IMG/VR virus record: IMGVR_UViG_3300034115_000003
Coordinates: 1 to 23,952 of that record
Strand: one strand, 5' to 3'
DNA from: a virus
Length of the DNA: 23,952 bases
Part shown: piece by piece, positions 16,818-23,439 of the stretch
Layout of the letters: every line of letters begins with the position of its first letter
Numbering within the stretch: position 1 is the first letter of the stretch
Notes under the pieces: generated by a model
What the model saw: the letters and a program-made list of their open reading frames with translations, nothing else
What the model was told of the DNA's origin: nothing
Databases searched by the model: none
Translations under genes and position numbers: made by a program

Positions 16818-17579
16818 ATGCCGAGCACACCACATCACGCAATACCTTATCCGCTAGGAAGTGAAATTCCTAGTGGTCCTGCCCACCTGCAAACCCTAGC
16901 TCTCTCTATAGACGATCATGTTAAGGATCTAACAGGGCTGTTGAGCGCTAGGCCCGCCGCAGGATCGGCAGGACGTTTGTACCACGCTACAGACAACGGT
17001 TTGACATACCGTGACAATGGCACCACATGGCAAGCTCTACAAAACATCCCATTTATTACAAGCTGGCCGCCACCGGCTGCTCTAGCAGCAGATGGAGTAG
17101 TGATTGATTATTTGGCCGCTACAAGCTCCATCTATAGATTGCGTTATCGTGCTGCTTCTTCTTCTCCCTATAAATGGGAAGTCATAAGCGCACCAGCAAT
17201 TCACGCCGAAACTTTAGCGGAACACCTTGAAATTAATAACACATTTAATGGTACTGCTCCTAGCGTCACAGCTATACGTGAAGGTGATTATTGGATTGAA
17301 CATGGGTGTAATGTTTACCAAGACGCCTCATCTACACACATGACCATGTATATGAGTTACGCCGTAGGAGCAATAGCAGCACAGAATGCAGATGCAATCA
17401 CCAGCTTCCAGGCACAAAATGCGGATCTGACACACTTTTCTCACATGCGTGGTAAGCGCAAGAATGCTATACCAGCGGGTGCTGCGATAGTGGCCAAATA
17501 CAAAGTCAGCTTCAATGCTGGCCCGACTGCACATTTCAGGAATAGATGGATTCGGATTCGGCCCATTAGAATAATCTAA
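16818..17579 (+). CDS. tail fibre / receptor-binding protein, paralogue 3
   Basis: A 253-residue protein whose ATG directly follows the TAA of paralogue 2. It keeps the shared plan: HHAIPYPLGSEIPSGPAHLQ, IDDHVKDLTGLLSARPAAG, GRLYHATDNGLTYRDNGTTW, YRLRYRAASSSPYKWEVIS, and a C-terminal domain ending FRNRWIRIRPIRII. The C-terminal part is the most divergent of the three (GDYWIEHGCNVYQDASSTHM), as expected for a receptor-contacting region. A perfect-looking hairpin sits inside its first codons. The endolysin follows after a short spacer with a ribosome site. Confidence 0.75.
   Translation: MPSTPHHAIPYPLGSEIPSGPAHLQTLALSIDDHVKDLTGLLSARPAAGSAGRLYHATDNGLTYRDNGTTWQALQNIPFITSWPPPAALAADGVVIDYLAATSSIYRLRYRAASSSPYKWEVISAPAIHAETLAEHLEINNTFNGTAPSVTAIREGDYWIEHGCNVYQDASSTHMTMYMSYAVGAIAAQNADAITSFQAQNADLTHFSHMRGKRKNAIPAGAAIVAKYKVSFNAGPTAHFRNRWIRIRPIRII
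16851..16876 (+). other. strong hairpin inside fibre paralogue 3
   Basis: CCGCTAGGAA and TTCCTAGTGG pair over 10 positions (one G-T wobble) around a loop of six bases (GTGAAA). It lies about 33 bases after the start codon of paralogue 3 and has no U-run, so it is not a terminator. It could slow translation or be chance. Confidence 0.4.
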
Positions 17580-17593
17580 AGAAAGGAGAGAAC

Positions 17594-18286
17594 ATGGGCG
17601 AAGTAATCAATAGAAGAGAGTGGGGCGCACGTAACCCTAGGTGTCAAGAAGCATTACCAGTAAGTTCTACAAAAGGTATTGCTGTTCATTACTCAGGTAC
17701 TATGGCTGAGGCAGATATGGATGGCGGTTCTGTAATGCGCTCGCACCAACGCTATCACATGGACACGAAAGGTTGGTGTGACATTGCTTACACTGGTGAA
17801 TTCAACGACGAAGGTGAACGTTACGAAGGTCGTGGTTTTGGGAAGAGAACTGCAGCTAACGGAACAAATAAAGGGAACGACGACTATTACGCCTTTTGTT
17901 TCCAAGGCGCTGACAAAGCCGGTCGTGATGACGTAGGACCAAAAGGTAGAATGGCTCTAGCTGAGTTTATCTACGATTACCAGAAAGCTGCTAGTGGCCG
18001 TATGCCGATTGTCAAGCCTCACAGTGACTTCACTAGTACAGCATGTCCTGGTGATGAACTACGAGCTTACATCGCAACTAAGGGTTGGCTAGTAGAGAAG
18101 CCCGGTACTAAGAAGTATCCTAAGTTCTTCTTCCTGTTTGCTCAGTGGTATCTTGGTGAAGGTAAGTTCGAGACATTCGGACCACACAACTACTCTGTGC
18201 GTCCTCATCAATTGCCAGGACGATTCACTCCACAAAACGCAGTTCTTCTAGCTGCACTACGACGGTTTGTTAAAAATCGTAAGTAG
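17594..18286 (+). CDS. endolysin, N-acetylmuramoyl-L-alanine amidase (amidase_2 / PGRP fold)
   Basis: A 230-residue enzyme that cuts the amide bond between muramic acid and the stem peptide at the end of infection. GAAAGGAGAG (17581-17590) fixes the ATG. INRREWGAR opens the amidase_2 fold. Candidate zinc ligands are H32 (GIAVHYSG), H143 (KPHSDF) and C151 (TACPGD), with T149 nearby, as in T7-type amidases. The catalytic domain spans about 1-165. The remaining 65 residues (KKYPKFFFLFAQWYLGEG, then FTPQNAVLLAALRRFVKNRK) are no binding domain I recognise and may bind the wall. No signal peptide is present, so export through a holin is expected, and membrane genes follow. Confidence 0.9.
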   Translation: MGEVINRREWGARNPRCQEALPVSSTKGIAVHYSGTMAEADMDGGSVMRSHQRYHMDTKGWCDIAYTGEFNDEGERYEGRGFGKRTAANGTNKGNDDYYAFCFQGADKAGRDDVGPKGRMALAEFIYDYQKAASGRMPIVKPHSDFTSTACPGDELRAYIATKGWLVEKPGTKKYPKFFFLFAQWYLGEGKFETFGPHNYSVRPHQLPGRFTPQNAVLLAALRRFVKNRK

Positions 18287-18297
18287 TTAAATGGCTA

Positions 18298-18501
18298 ATG
18301 GTAGAACCCAACAACAACAACAACAACAGAAAATGGACTATAACCAAAGAGAAGGTATTAATGTTCTCAGGCTTAGCGGTTATAGGTTTCCAACTAATTC
18401 ACGTACAAATTTTTCGTGGCCCTTTCCATTTGGAATTCTTGCTCGCGGGATTAGCTTTATGTGGCGTGAGTATTGCACAATGGGGGGACCACAAGAAGTA
18501 A
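18298..18501 (+). CDS. small two-helix membrane protein, holin candidate
   Basis: A 67-residue protein with N-terminal MVEP and six Asn in a row encoded by a CAA repeat. Two hydrophobic segments follow, about 18-37 (EKVLMFSGLAVIGFQLIHVQ) and 43-61 (FHLEFLLAGLALCGVSIAQ). A short charged tail (DHKK) ends it. Size, two helices and position next to the endolysin suggest a holin. The ATG at 18298 has only a weak ribosome site, so coupling to the endolysin (12 bases upstream) is likely. A competing ATG at 18291 reads another frame that lacks the hydrophobic pattern in this part. The last 22 bases overlap the next gene. Confidence 0.65.
   Translation: MVEPNNNNNNRKWTITKEKVLMFSGLAVIGFQLIHVQIFRGPFHLEFLLAGLALCGVSIAQWGDHKK
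18309..18329 (+). repeat. CAA trinucleotide repeat (six CAA plus CAG)
   Basis: Six CAA units followed by CAG, inside the holin candidate, where it encodes six Asn (AAC) and one Arg. Unit changes would keep the frame and alter only the length of the Asn run. Confidence 0.85.
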
Positions 18502-18689
18502 CAAAGGAAGTGATAAAGGTGAGGACCCCGGCAGCGTTAAAGCAAGTAATGGCACCAATCGAGATTCATATTACTTGCCGATCACGTCTGCGGAAGTGGG
18601 CATTCGACAATGCTTATACTTTAATGTTCCTTTCAGCGATGTTTGTAGTAACGTGGTCAGTAATTGTGTTAGTGCATTATGTTATTTGA
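18480..18689 (+). CDS. second small membrane protein, holin/antiholin candidate
   Basis: A 69-residue protein in the -1 frame relative to the preceding gene, overlapping it by 22 bases. The N-terminal 40 residues are charged (EVTKEVIKVRTPAALKQV, ITCRSRLRKW). One hydrophobic helix follows at about 46-67 (YTLMFLSAMFVVTWSVIVLV). The ATG at 18480 lacks a clear ribosome site. The protein could be made by translational coupling, or as an extension of the upstream protein through a -1 slip at G GGG GAC (18483-18489). The pair looks like a holin with a regulator, but function is inferred from place and topology. Confidence 0.6.
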   Translation: MGGPQEVTKEVIKVRTPAALKQVMAPIEIHITCRSRLRKWAFDNAYTLMFLSAMFVVTWSVIVLVHYVI

Positions 18690-18703
18690 GAGGAGGTAGT
18701 TAG

Positions 18704-19186
18704 ATGAATGAAGAAGAGGCAACGGAAGGAGAAGCTGGTAAGCCAGGAGAGCCACCTATAGGACAACAAGGTGGTAAAGGTGGTGAAGGTGGTCGTGGTG
18801 GCCGTGGTATACCAGAAGGTGCAGGCGGTGTTGGTGGTGCTGGCGGTAAAGGCGCTACAGGAGAACAAGGTCCAGTAGGTCCTAGAGGTAAAGGTGGAAA
18901 GTACGAAGCTATCCATCCTTATAGATGGAGAGCACTAACAATTTGGATCGTCTTGTTTACTCTGGTTGGCATAATTGGCATAAGAGAAAATAGAGAGCGA
19001 ATTAATGACATTCAGACAAGCCGTGTTGAATCTTGTAGAGCCAATTACGATGGTATGCGTACGATATTTCTAACGTTCCTTCCGCCTCATGAATCTCGTA
19101 GTCCGGAACAAATAGAAAGTCTAGCTAAATTCGATATAATGATTGCAGAACTGAAAAGTAAGTGTGATGTTCAAACCGATCAATAA
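18704..19186 (+). CDS. membrane protein with collagen-like N-terminus
   Basis: A 160-residue protein with a strong ribosome site (GAGGAGG, 18690-18696). Residues about 11-66 are Gly-X-Y-rich and collagen-like (GKPGEPPIGQQGGKGGEGG, later GATGEQGPVGPRGKGGK). One transmembrane helix lies at about 77-93 (ALTIWIVLFTLVGIIGI). A C-terminal domain of about 65 residues holds two Cys (C111, C154) and FLPPHESRSPEQIESLAKFD. The C-terminal pattern resembles small membrane proteins in lysis cassettes of actinobacterial phages (memory, not alignment). Function is unknown: a holin partner or another lysis accessory is plausible. Collagen repeats are usual in phage fibres, and their presence on a membrane protein is odd. 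Confidence 0.7.
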   Translation: MNEEEATEGEAGKPGEPPIGQQGGKGGEGGRGGRGIPEGAGGVGGAGGKGATGEQGPVGPRGKGGKYEAIHPYRWRALTIWIVLFTLVGIIGIRENRERINDIQTSRVESCRANYDGMRTIFLTFLPPHESRSPEQIESLAKFDIMIAELKSKCDVQTDQ

Positions 19187-19198
19187 AGGTAGGTGAAA

Positions 19199-19456
19199 AT
19201 GTATAAAGCACTTACATACGTCAATCTTCCACCAGACAACAGAAAGGCACCAGGTGATTCAATTTCTGAAAAAGAGTTGAAGGATGCTGGACAGACCGTC
19301 GAGGATGTAGAAGTTCTGATTAAGCAGAAGGCTATTGGTGCACAAGATGCGGAAATCAACAAGGCACATGCACCAATCGAGATCATAGTAAATACAACGG
19401 ACGTTGTCAACGTAATCACTAGTGAAGTAGGAAGGAGTGATGAACACAATGGTTAA
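19199..19456 (+). CDS. small hypothetical protein, unknown function
   Basis: An 85-residue soluble protein beginning MYKALTYVNLPPDNRKAPGD, with a helical middle (EKELKDAGQTVEDVEVLIKQ) and a strand PIEIIVNTTDVVNVI. The ATG at 19199 follows AAAGGTAGGTG at good spacing, and a GTG at 19193 lies within that ribosome site. I recognise no family. It begins the second structural cassette and overlaps the start of the next gene by a few bases, so it may serve with that protein. Confidence 0.65.
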   Translation: MYKALTYVNLPPDNRKAPGDSISEKELKDAGQTVEDVEVLIKQKAIGAQDAEINKAHAPIEIIVNTTDVVNVITSEVGRSDEHNG

Positions 19457-20003
19457 TTGGGAAGCTCACGCGGTTGTAGAGAAGTGGTCTGAGGAAGCAT
19501 GTGACTTCGCTCGTAAGCGACTCTACATTCCTAAAATTGAGCCTGTACCATCGTTTGAACTAAGAAGGTTGGTAGGCATTGCTGAGGAGTTTGAAGAAGC
19601 TCATGGTAACTTGCTACTCAACCAGGGTATCGCACATCTAGAAGATCAGTTGATCGGTGCTACTACTAACCCGAACAACAACACTGAAACACGTCTAGGC
19701 GTAGGCAACTCTGCTACTGCCGAGGCTGCTACACAGACCGATCTACAAGCCGCAGCAGGCGCAGCTAACAGGCAGTTCAAGTTGATGAACGCAACATATC
19801 CATCTAGGGCTGCTCAGACGCTAACATTCCAGTCTGATTACACTACTGGTGAAGCTAACTTCATCTGGAACGAATGGTGCATCGACAGCGGTACTGCTGG
19901 TGGTACAACTGTTACTGCTCCTATTCTAAATCGTAAGGTAGCTTCACTAGGTACCAAGACCACAGGTACTTGGACGCTTACGGCAACAGTAACACTATCG
20001 TAA
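19449..20003 (+). CDS. minor structural protein with beta-rich C-terminal domain
   Basis: A 184-residue protein. Residues about 1-60 are helical (VVEKWSEEACDFARKRLYIP, RLVGIAEEFEEAHG). The remainder holds a pattern I know from phage structural proteins: LGVGNSATAEAATQTDLQAA, a YPSRAAQTLTFQSDYTTGEA segment, FIWNEWCIDSG and a closing TGTWTLTATVTLS strand. This is likely a virion decoration or tip protein. AAGGAG (19432-19437) lies 11 bases before the ATG at 19449; ATG at 19440 and GTG at 19437 are nearer but too close to that site. The start is therefore moderately sure. The gene overlaps the previous stop. Confidence 0.7.
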   Translation: MVNWEAHAVVEKWSEEACDFARKRLYIPKIEPVPSFELRRLVGIAEEFEEAHGNLLLNQGIAHLEDQLIGATTNPNNNTETRLGVGNSATAEAATQTDLQAAAGAANRQFKLMNATYPSRAAQTLTFQSDYTTGEANFIWNEWCIDSGTAGGTTVTAPILNRKVASLGTKTTGTWTLTATVTLS

Positions 20004-20010
20004 CAAGTAA

Positions 20011-20586
20011 GTGGCTTCTACTGGCAAAGTCATTGCCGGAACAGGAACTAGTGTAGCTCCTGGTGATCTTGCTTGGACTGATCCAGGAAACGTCACGGTT
20101 GATGATATCAGTGTAGCGTCCTGTGGCGATCTACAGCCACCTAATGATAGCGAGTACCTAGTCGCTACCAACTTCGGACTAACGATTCCTACTGATGCAA
20201 CTATAGATGGAGTTATCACTTATAGATGGCTATATCAAGATAATCTGGCTCACGTCATTCTACGCGATCTGATACTTTTCAAAGCAGGTTCTCCTGTTGG
20301 TCTCGATCAAGGACCTAATGCTTCTCTTATTCTTGAAGGTGGTGGGCAAGCCGAAGAGTCTCGTGGAAGTGCCTCTGATCTTTGGAATTTGTCGGGCACA
20401 CTAACACCTGCGTATTGCAATGCCTCCGACTTTGGTTGGGGTATTCGTGTAGATTCCATAGGCGGGGTCGATATTGAAATCTGTTACTGCGATTACATGA
20501 AGATAGAGGTGTTCTATACAGAAGAGGAACCTCCACCTAGTACGCCGTTCTTTCCTAGGTATCCTACTATGAATGCAAGGTGGTGA
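20011..20586 (+). CDS. minor structural protein, jelly-roll-like domain
   Basis: A 191-residue protein read from GTG at 20011, 7 bases after the previous stop. The blocks LAWTDPGNVTVDDISVASCG, SEYLVATNFGLTIPTDATID, a strand VILRDLILFKAGSPVG, DLWNLSGTLTPAYCNASDFG and the end MKIEVFYTEEEPPPST match a beta-sandwich domain common in phage tail and fibre proteins. That domain carries a typical WTDP start, LVATNFG middle and ITVYYT end. A Pro/aromatic tail (FFPRYPTMNARW) closes it, similar in style to tails of its neighbours. The precise role is unknown. Confidence 0.65.
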   Translation: MASTGKVIAGTGTSVAPGDLAWTDPGNVTVDDISVASCGDLQPPNDSEYLVATNFGLTIPTDATIDGVITYRWLYQDNLAHVILRDLILFKAGSPVGLDQGPNASLILEGGGQAEESRGSASDLWNLSGTLTPAYCNASDFGWGIRVDSIGGVDIEICYCDYMKIEVFYTEEEPPPSTPFFPRYPTMNARW

Positions 20587-20590
20587 TGAA

Positions 20591-20791
20591 GTGAGTGAAA
20601 TTGAAGAAGAGACAATAGAAGGCAAGCCCATGAAATTCCGTGTTAAGAGCAAAGTAGGTGTGTACTATGCTAATGAACGTAGTGCGCTAGAGAAAATCAT
20701 TCGACAACATATCATTGCGGGTGCTCCTGACATTGCAATCAGTATTGCACCCGATGATGATATTCCTATGGTGGTGGTAAATAATGGCTAG
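20591..20791 (+). CDS. small hypothetical protein
   Basis: A 66-residue protein from GTG at 20591, with AAGGTGGTGATG (20578-20589) ahead of it; an in-frame ATG at 20573 would add six residues but would lie in its own ribosome site. The sequence is acidic at the start (SEIEEETIEGKP), followed by KFRVKSKVGVYYANERSALE, a helix and a strand pair at the end (IAISIAPDDDIPMVVV). It is not recognised. It overlaps the next gene by 8 bases, indicating coupling. It may be a small virion component of this cassette. Confidence 0.5.
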   Translation: MSEIEEETIEGKPMKFRVKSKVGVYYANERSALEKIIRQHIIAGAPDIAISIAPDDDIPMVVVNNG

Positions 20792-21212
20792 ATATTCAGG
20801 AGGCATGGTAGTCGCCGGCGCTGGTACCACAGTACGACCTGTGCTGGGTTTGTTAAGTACGGCCGCTATCACAGCTTTGATGAGAGAGATCAAACTTGAG
20901 AACCCTACAGCTACGGCATGTACCTATGAGGTCGTTAGATTTACGGGCGGTACAGCTGGTGCTGATGTAGCTGAAGTCGATCATAGGCCAGATAGTCCTG
21001 CCGCGTCTTGTTTGCTTAAACAACTCTGGACGGCTGATGCCACAATTGTTGAGAAAACAGGTGACATTTGCTATCTTCCTGCTGGTGCCGCCGAAGTAAT
21101 GACATTCGGTGACAGCGGTCTAACAACTGCTCTAGGTTCTACGGCAGGAATCGGTGTAGTTCCTATAGGTACTGGTCAGTTGATTATTGCCAAGTTCGCT
21201 TGGGATGAATGA
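20784..21212 (+). CDS. minor structural protein, beta-rich
   Basis: A 142-residue protein whose ATG overlaps the previous stop by 8 bases. It opens MARYSGGMVVAGAGTTVRPV, then has LMREIKLENPTATACTYEVV, RFTGGTAGADVAEVD, a SCLLKQLWTADATIV strand, and ends VPIGTGQLIIAKFAWDE. This is a pattern I associate with small beta-rich virion proteins of actinobacterial and environmental phages. No enzyme motif is seen. Placed among other beta-rich proteins, it probably decorates the tail or fibre tips. Confidence 0.65.
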   Translation: MARYSGGMVVAGAGTTVRPVLGLLSTAAITALMREIKLENPTATACTYEVVRFTGGTAGADVAEVDHRPDSPAASCLLKQLWTADATIVEKTGDICYLPAGAAEVMTFGDSGLTTALGSTAGIGVVPIGTGQLIIAKFAWDE

Positions 21213-21222
21213 GTAGCAAGCT

Positions 21223-22086
21223 GTGAGCTTAGCTTATCCTATCCCTATCTATTTACCTCGCAGGAAAAGGATTATTTCTCCTGGGGAATGGCTACGAGAT
21301 AAAATCAAAGAGCGTGGGATAGAACGCGAGACGATCCTGCGAGTTGCGCCTAGTTGGGCCGGCTCGACCAGCCAGGCCGCCGAACTGGACTCCTCGATCG
21401 ACCTCGTACTCAGCTTGGGCACGATCGCTGCTGACGATATAATCATCGTTCGCCAAGGTTATCGTGGGCCGTCGTCTGTAACGCTGAATACGCCTACTCA
21501 CGCTTCACTGACATTCGCTCCGATCATGGCTCAGACAGGAGGGGCGATCTCTCAGCAACGCTCATGGTGGGCGCGAGCAGCAGGCGGCGAGGTGGATTCA
21601 ACCGTAACGTGTACCAAGACTTCTGGTGCTCTTGCCTACAGCGTCGATGCTGACCGCTACTTAGATTGCAAAACGACTGGTTCGCCTATTGATCCGACTG
21701 TTGCGGGTGTTGGAGCGTTGCAGGACAGTACTGGGGCAGGGCCAACAGTCACGTTTGAAACCATGAATATCGCTAGTATAGAATCTTTGGTCGTTGTTCA
21801 TTACTTAGAAGCTGACGATGAACAGACGGCAACGGTAGGTTGGGGAGCTTCGGACGTGACATTTACTCAGCGAGCGAAGAAGCTTTCCTCTATCGGTTTG
21901 GACACAGGTTGGATTATCTGGACGGGAGTACCTACTGATACTGCTCCCGCGACTACGACGTGGACGCAGACGGCTGCTGATGAATACAGTCTTCAACAGT
22001 TTGCACTACTTCCCGAACCTACCATTCCGCCAGATCCTCTACGCAACGTTAGACAAGCAAGAATGCCTAGAGGTTGGAATAACTAA
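21223..22086 (+). CDS. structural-like protein with distinct codon use
   Basis: A 287-residue protein from a GTG at 21223; no good ribosome site is visible. The N-terminus is basic (LPRRKRIISPGEWLRDKIKE). A beta-rich body follows (DLVLSLGTIAADDIIIVRQG, VTFETMNIASIESLVVVHYL, ATVGWGASDVTFTQRAKKL) and a Pro-rich tail ending RQARMPRGWNN. The body resembles concanavalin-like or fibre-head sandwiches found in tail accessory proteins. Thr ACG, Ala GCG, Ser TCG and Leu CTG/CTC are more frequent than in neighbouring genes, and CTA is scarcer (about 3 CTA). The difference hints at a separate origin. Confidence 0.6.
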   Translation: MSLAYPIPIYLPRRKRIISPGEWLRDKIKERGIERETILRVAPSWAGSTSQAAELDSSIDLVLSLGTIAADDIIIVRQGYRGPSSVTLNTPTHASLTFAPIMAQTGGAISQQRSWWARAAGGEVDSTVTCTKTSGALAYSVDADRYLDCKTTGSPIDPTVAGVGALQDSTGAGPTVTFETMNIASIESLVVVHYLEADDEQTATVGWGASDVTFTQRAKKLSSIGLDTGWIIWTGVPTDTAPATTTWTQTAADEYSLQQFALLPEPTIPPDPLRNVRQARMPRGWNN

Positions 22087-22092
22087 CTAGAT

Positions 22093-23439
22093 ATGCCACG
22101 TTATCCACTAGAACGTTGGCCTAGCTGGGCACAACCCAAACGAGGTTCGTGGGTTCGTTCAGCCATACCTTCTGAGGCTGCCACACCTATCAATGATAGT
22201 GATGCAAGTGCAGCAGGCGTTGACCTAGGAGTACTAACTGCTGTTCTAGTTAGTGCCGATGCTTCGGCTGCCGGTGTTGATACCGGCGTACTTCTTGCCA
22301 AACCTATATCCGCCGATGTAAACGGTACGGTCACTGAGAACCAGCTAGTCACTGTACCTATCGCAAGTTCTGACGTTAACGGCGCAACCACAGAGAATAC
22401 GGTTCTAGTTGCTAGACCTATTACTGCCGATACAGGCGTAGGAGTCGATACAGCCACACCCGCGTTTGCTACTACGCAAACACAAGCTGGTACAGGTGTC
22501 GATGCAGCTACACTTCTAGCTAAGCCGATTACTTCCGACGCTAACGGTACCGTCTCTGAGGGTTCTTCAGTAGTTGAGAGAGAATTCAAGTTTGATAGCG
22601 ATGAGAACTTCTCCTACGGCGAGGGACTACTGTTCCTCATCTCTCTCGCACAGATTCCTAGCAATGACAGCAACGGTGTAACCACCGAGGTTAGCACACT
22701 AGTTGCAAGACCCATCACAGCAGACGTTAACGCGACCTTTGTTGACAACGGTACTCTACTTGCTAATCCCATCACTAGTGATGTTAACGGTACTGTTACT
22801 GAGAACCAAACAGCAGCGGTGCCTGTTGTTAGTAGCGATACTAACGGGGTAACTACAGAGAACTCTACGCTAGTTGCTACTCTCTCAAGTACCGACGTAA
22901 ACGGTGTAACCACAGAGGTAAATACACTTACAGCGCAAATTCCGGCCAGTGATACTGGACCTCAAGTTCCCGCGTTCTTCGGTCATGTTATATTTGCTAG
23001 ACCCATCACCAGCGATGTTAATGGTGCCACCACTGAGAACTCTACCATCTCGGTACCGATCGTAAGTGCGGATACTAACGGCGCCACCACACAGAACACA
23101 ACTCTGCTGGCTAAGCCCATATCTACCGACACATCTGTAGGTGTCGATGCTGCCACAGTAACTAGGGCATTTGTTGTTAACAGTGATGCTGCAAGTTTCC
23201 TAGACCTCAACAACCTTAATGCAGTAATTACCTCTAGCGAAACTGGTACAGGAATTGATAATGGGATTGGTAGCAGCGGTGTAAGTAGAATCAGCCACGA
23301 CTTCGGATTCGGTTACGATTCTCAGGAAAGACTACCAGTGATGTTTACTAACGAGGCCGTAGGTACCATGACACTTCGACCAAGAGCAAAGGGAAAAATA
23401 GTAGTCCTCAAAAAGGAGGGAGAGTTGATTAAACGGTGA
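22093..23439 (+). CDS. repeat-rich structural protein
   Basis: A 448-residue protein. A basic aromatic N-terminus (RYPLERWPSWAQPKRGSW) precedes about 20 degenerate repeats of 18-20 residues from residue 34 to about 416. Two kinds alternate: units with SDVNGTVTEN (for example about 72-89, 227-244, 305-322) and units with DTGVGVD (for example 110-129). Most end with LVARP, LLAKP or LVTVP. A basic tail ends the protein (RPRAKGKIVVLKKEGELIKR). Repeats with a conserved Asp-Val-Asn-Gly turn suggest a beta-solenoid or beta-roll rod, perhaps metal-binding (inference). A fibre shaft or decoration is plausible. It ends in TGA overlapping the next start. No family name is assigned. Confidence 0.65.
   Translation: MPRYPLERWPSWAQPKRGSWVRSAIPSEAATPINDSDASAAGVDLGVLTAVLVSADASAAGVDTGVLLAKPISADVNGTVTENQLVTVPIASSDVNGATTENTVLVARPITADTGVGVDTATPAFATTQTQAGTGVDAATLLAKPITSDANGTVSEGSSVVEREFKFDSDENFSYGEGLLFLISLAQIPSNDSNGVTTEVSTLVARPITADVNATFVDNGTLLANPITSDVNGTVTENQTAAVPVVSSDTNGVTTENSTLVATLSSTDVNGVTTEVNTLTAQIPASDTGPQVPAFFGHVIFARPITSDVNGATTENSTISVPIVSADTNGATTQNTTLLAKPISTDTSVGVDAATVTRAFVVNSDAASFLDLNNLNAVITSSETGTGIDNGIGSSGVSRISHDFGFGYDSQERLPVMFTNEAVGTMTLRPRAKGKIVVLKKEGELIKR
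22192..23340 (+). repeat. tandem degenerate coding repeats (18-20 codons)
   Basis: The DNA encodes about 20 related units with the core motifs GATGTTAACGGT, GATACTAACGG and close variants. These recur at 54-60 base steps, interrupted by less similar units around 22585-22660 and 22940-22990. They are described with the gene that carries them. Confidence 0.8.

Noticed and set aside
18291-18479. Frame from ATG 18291 running through to 18689 as one 132-residue gene
   Set aside because: Its first part (Gln run, many Arg/Ser/Pro, no helix pattern) looks like a shadow of the two-helix protein at 18298; only the part from 18480 has a natural membrane-protein pattern.
22101-22589. Minus-strand open frame of 162 residues
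   Set aside because: It mirrors the repeats of the + strand gene (Val/Ser/Thr-rich antisense of the repeat units), has no ribosome site and no gene neighbours on that strand.
22192-23340. CRISPR-like array
   Set aside because: The repeats are degenerate, in frame and lie inside one long coding gene without unique spacers.
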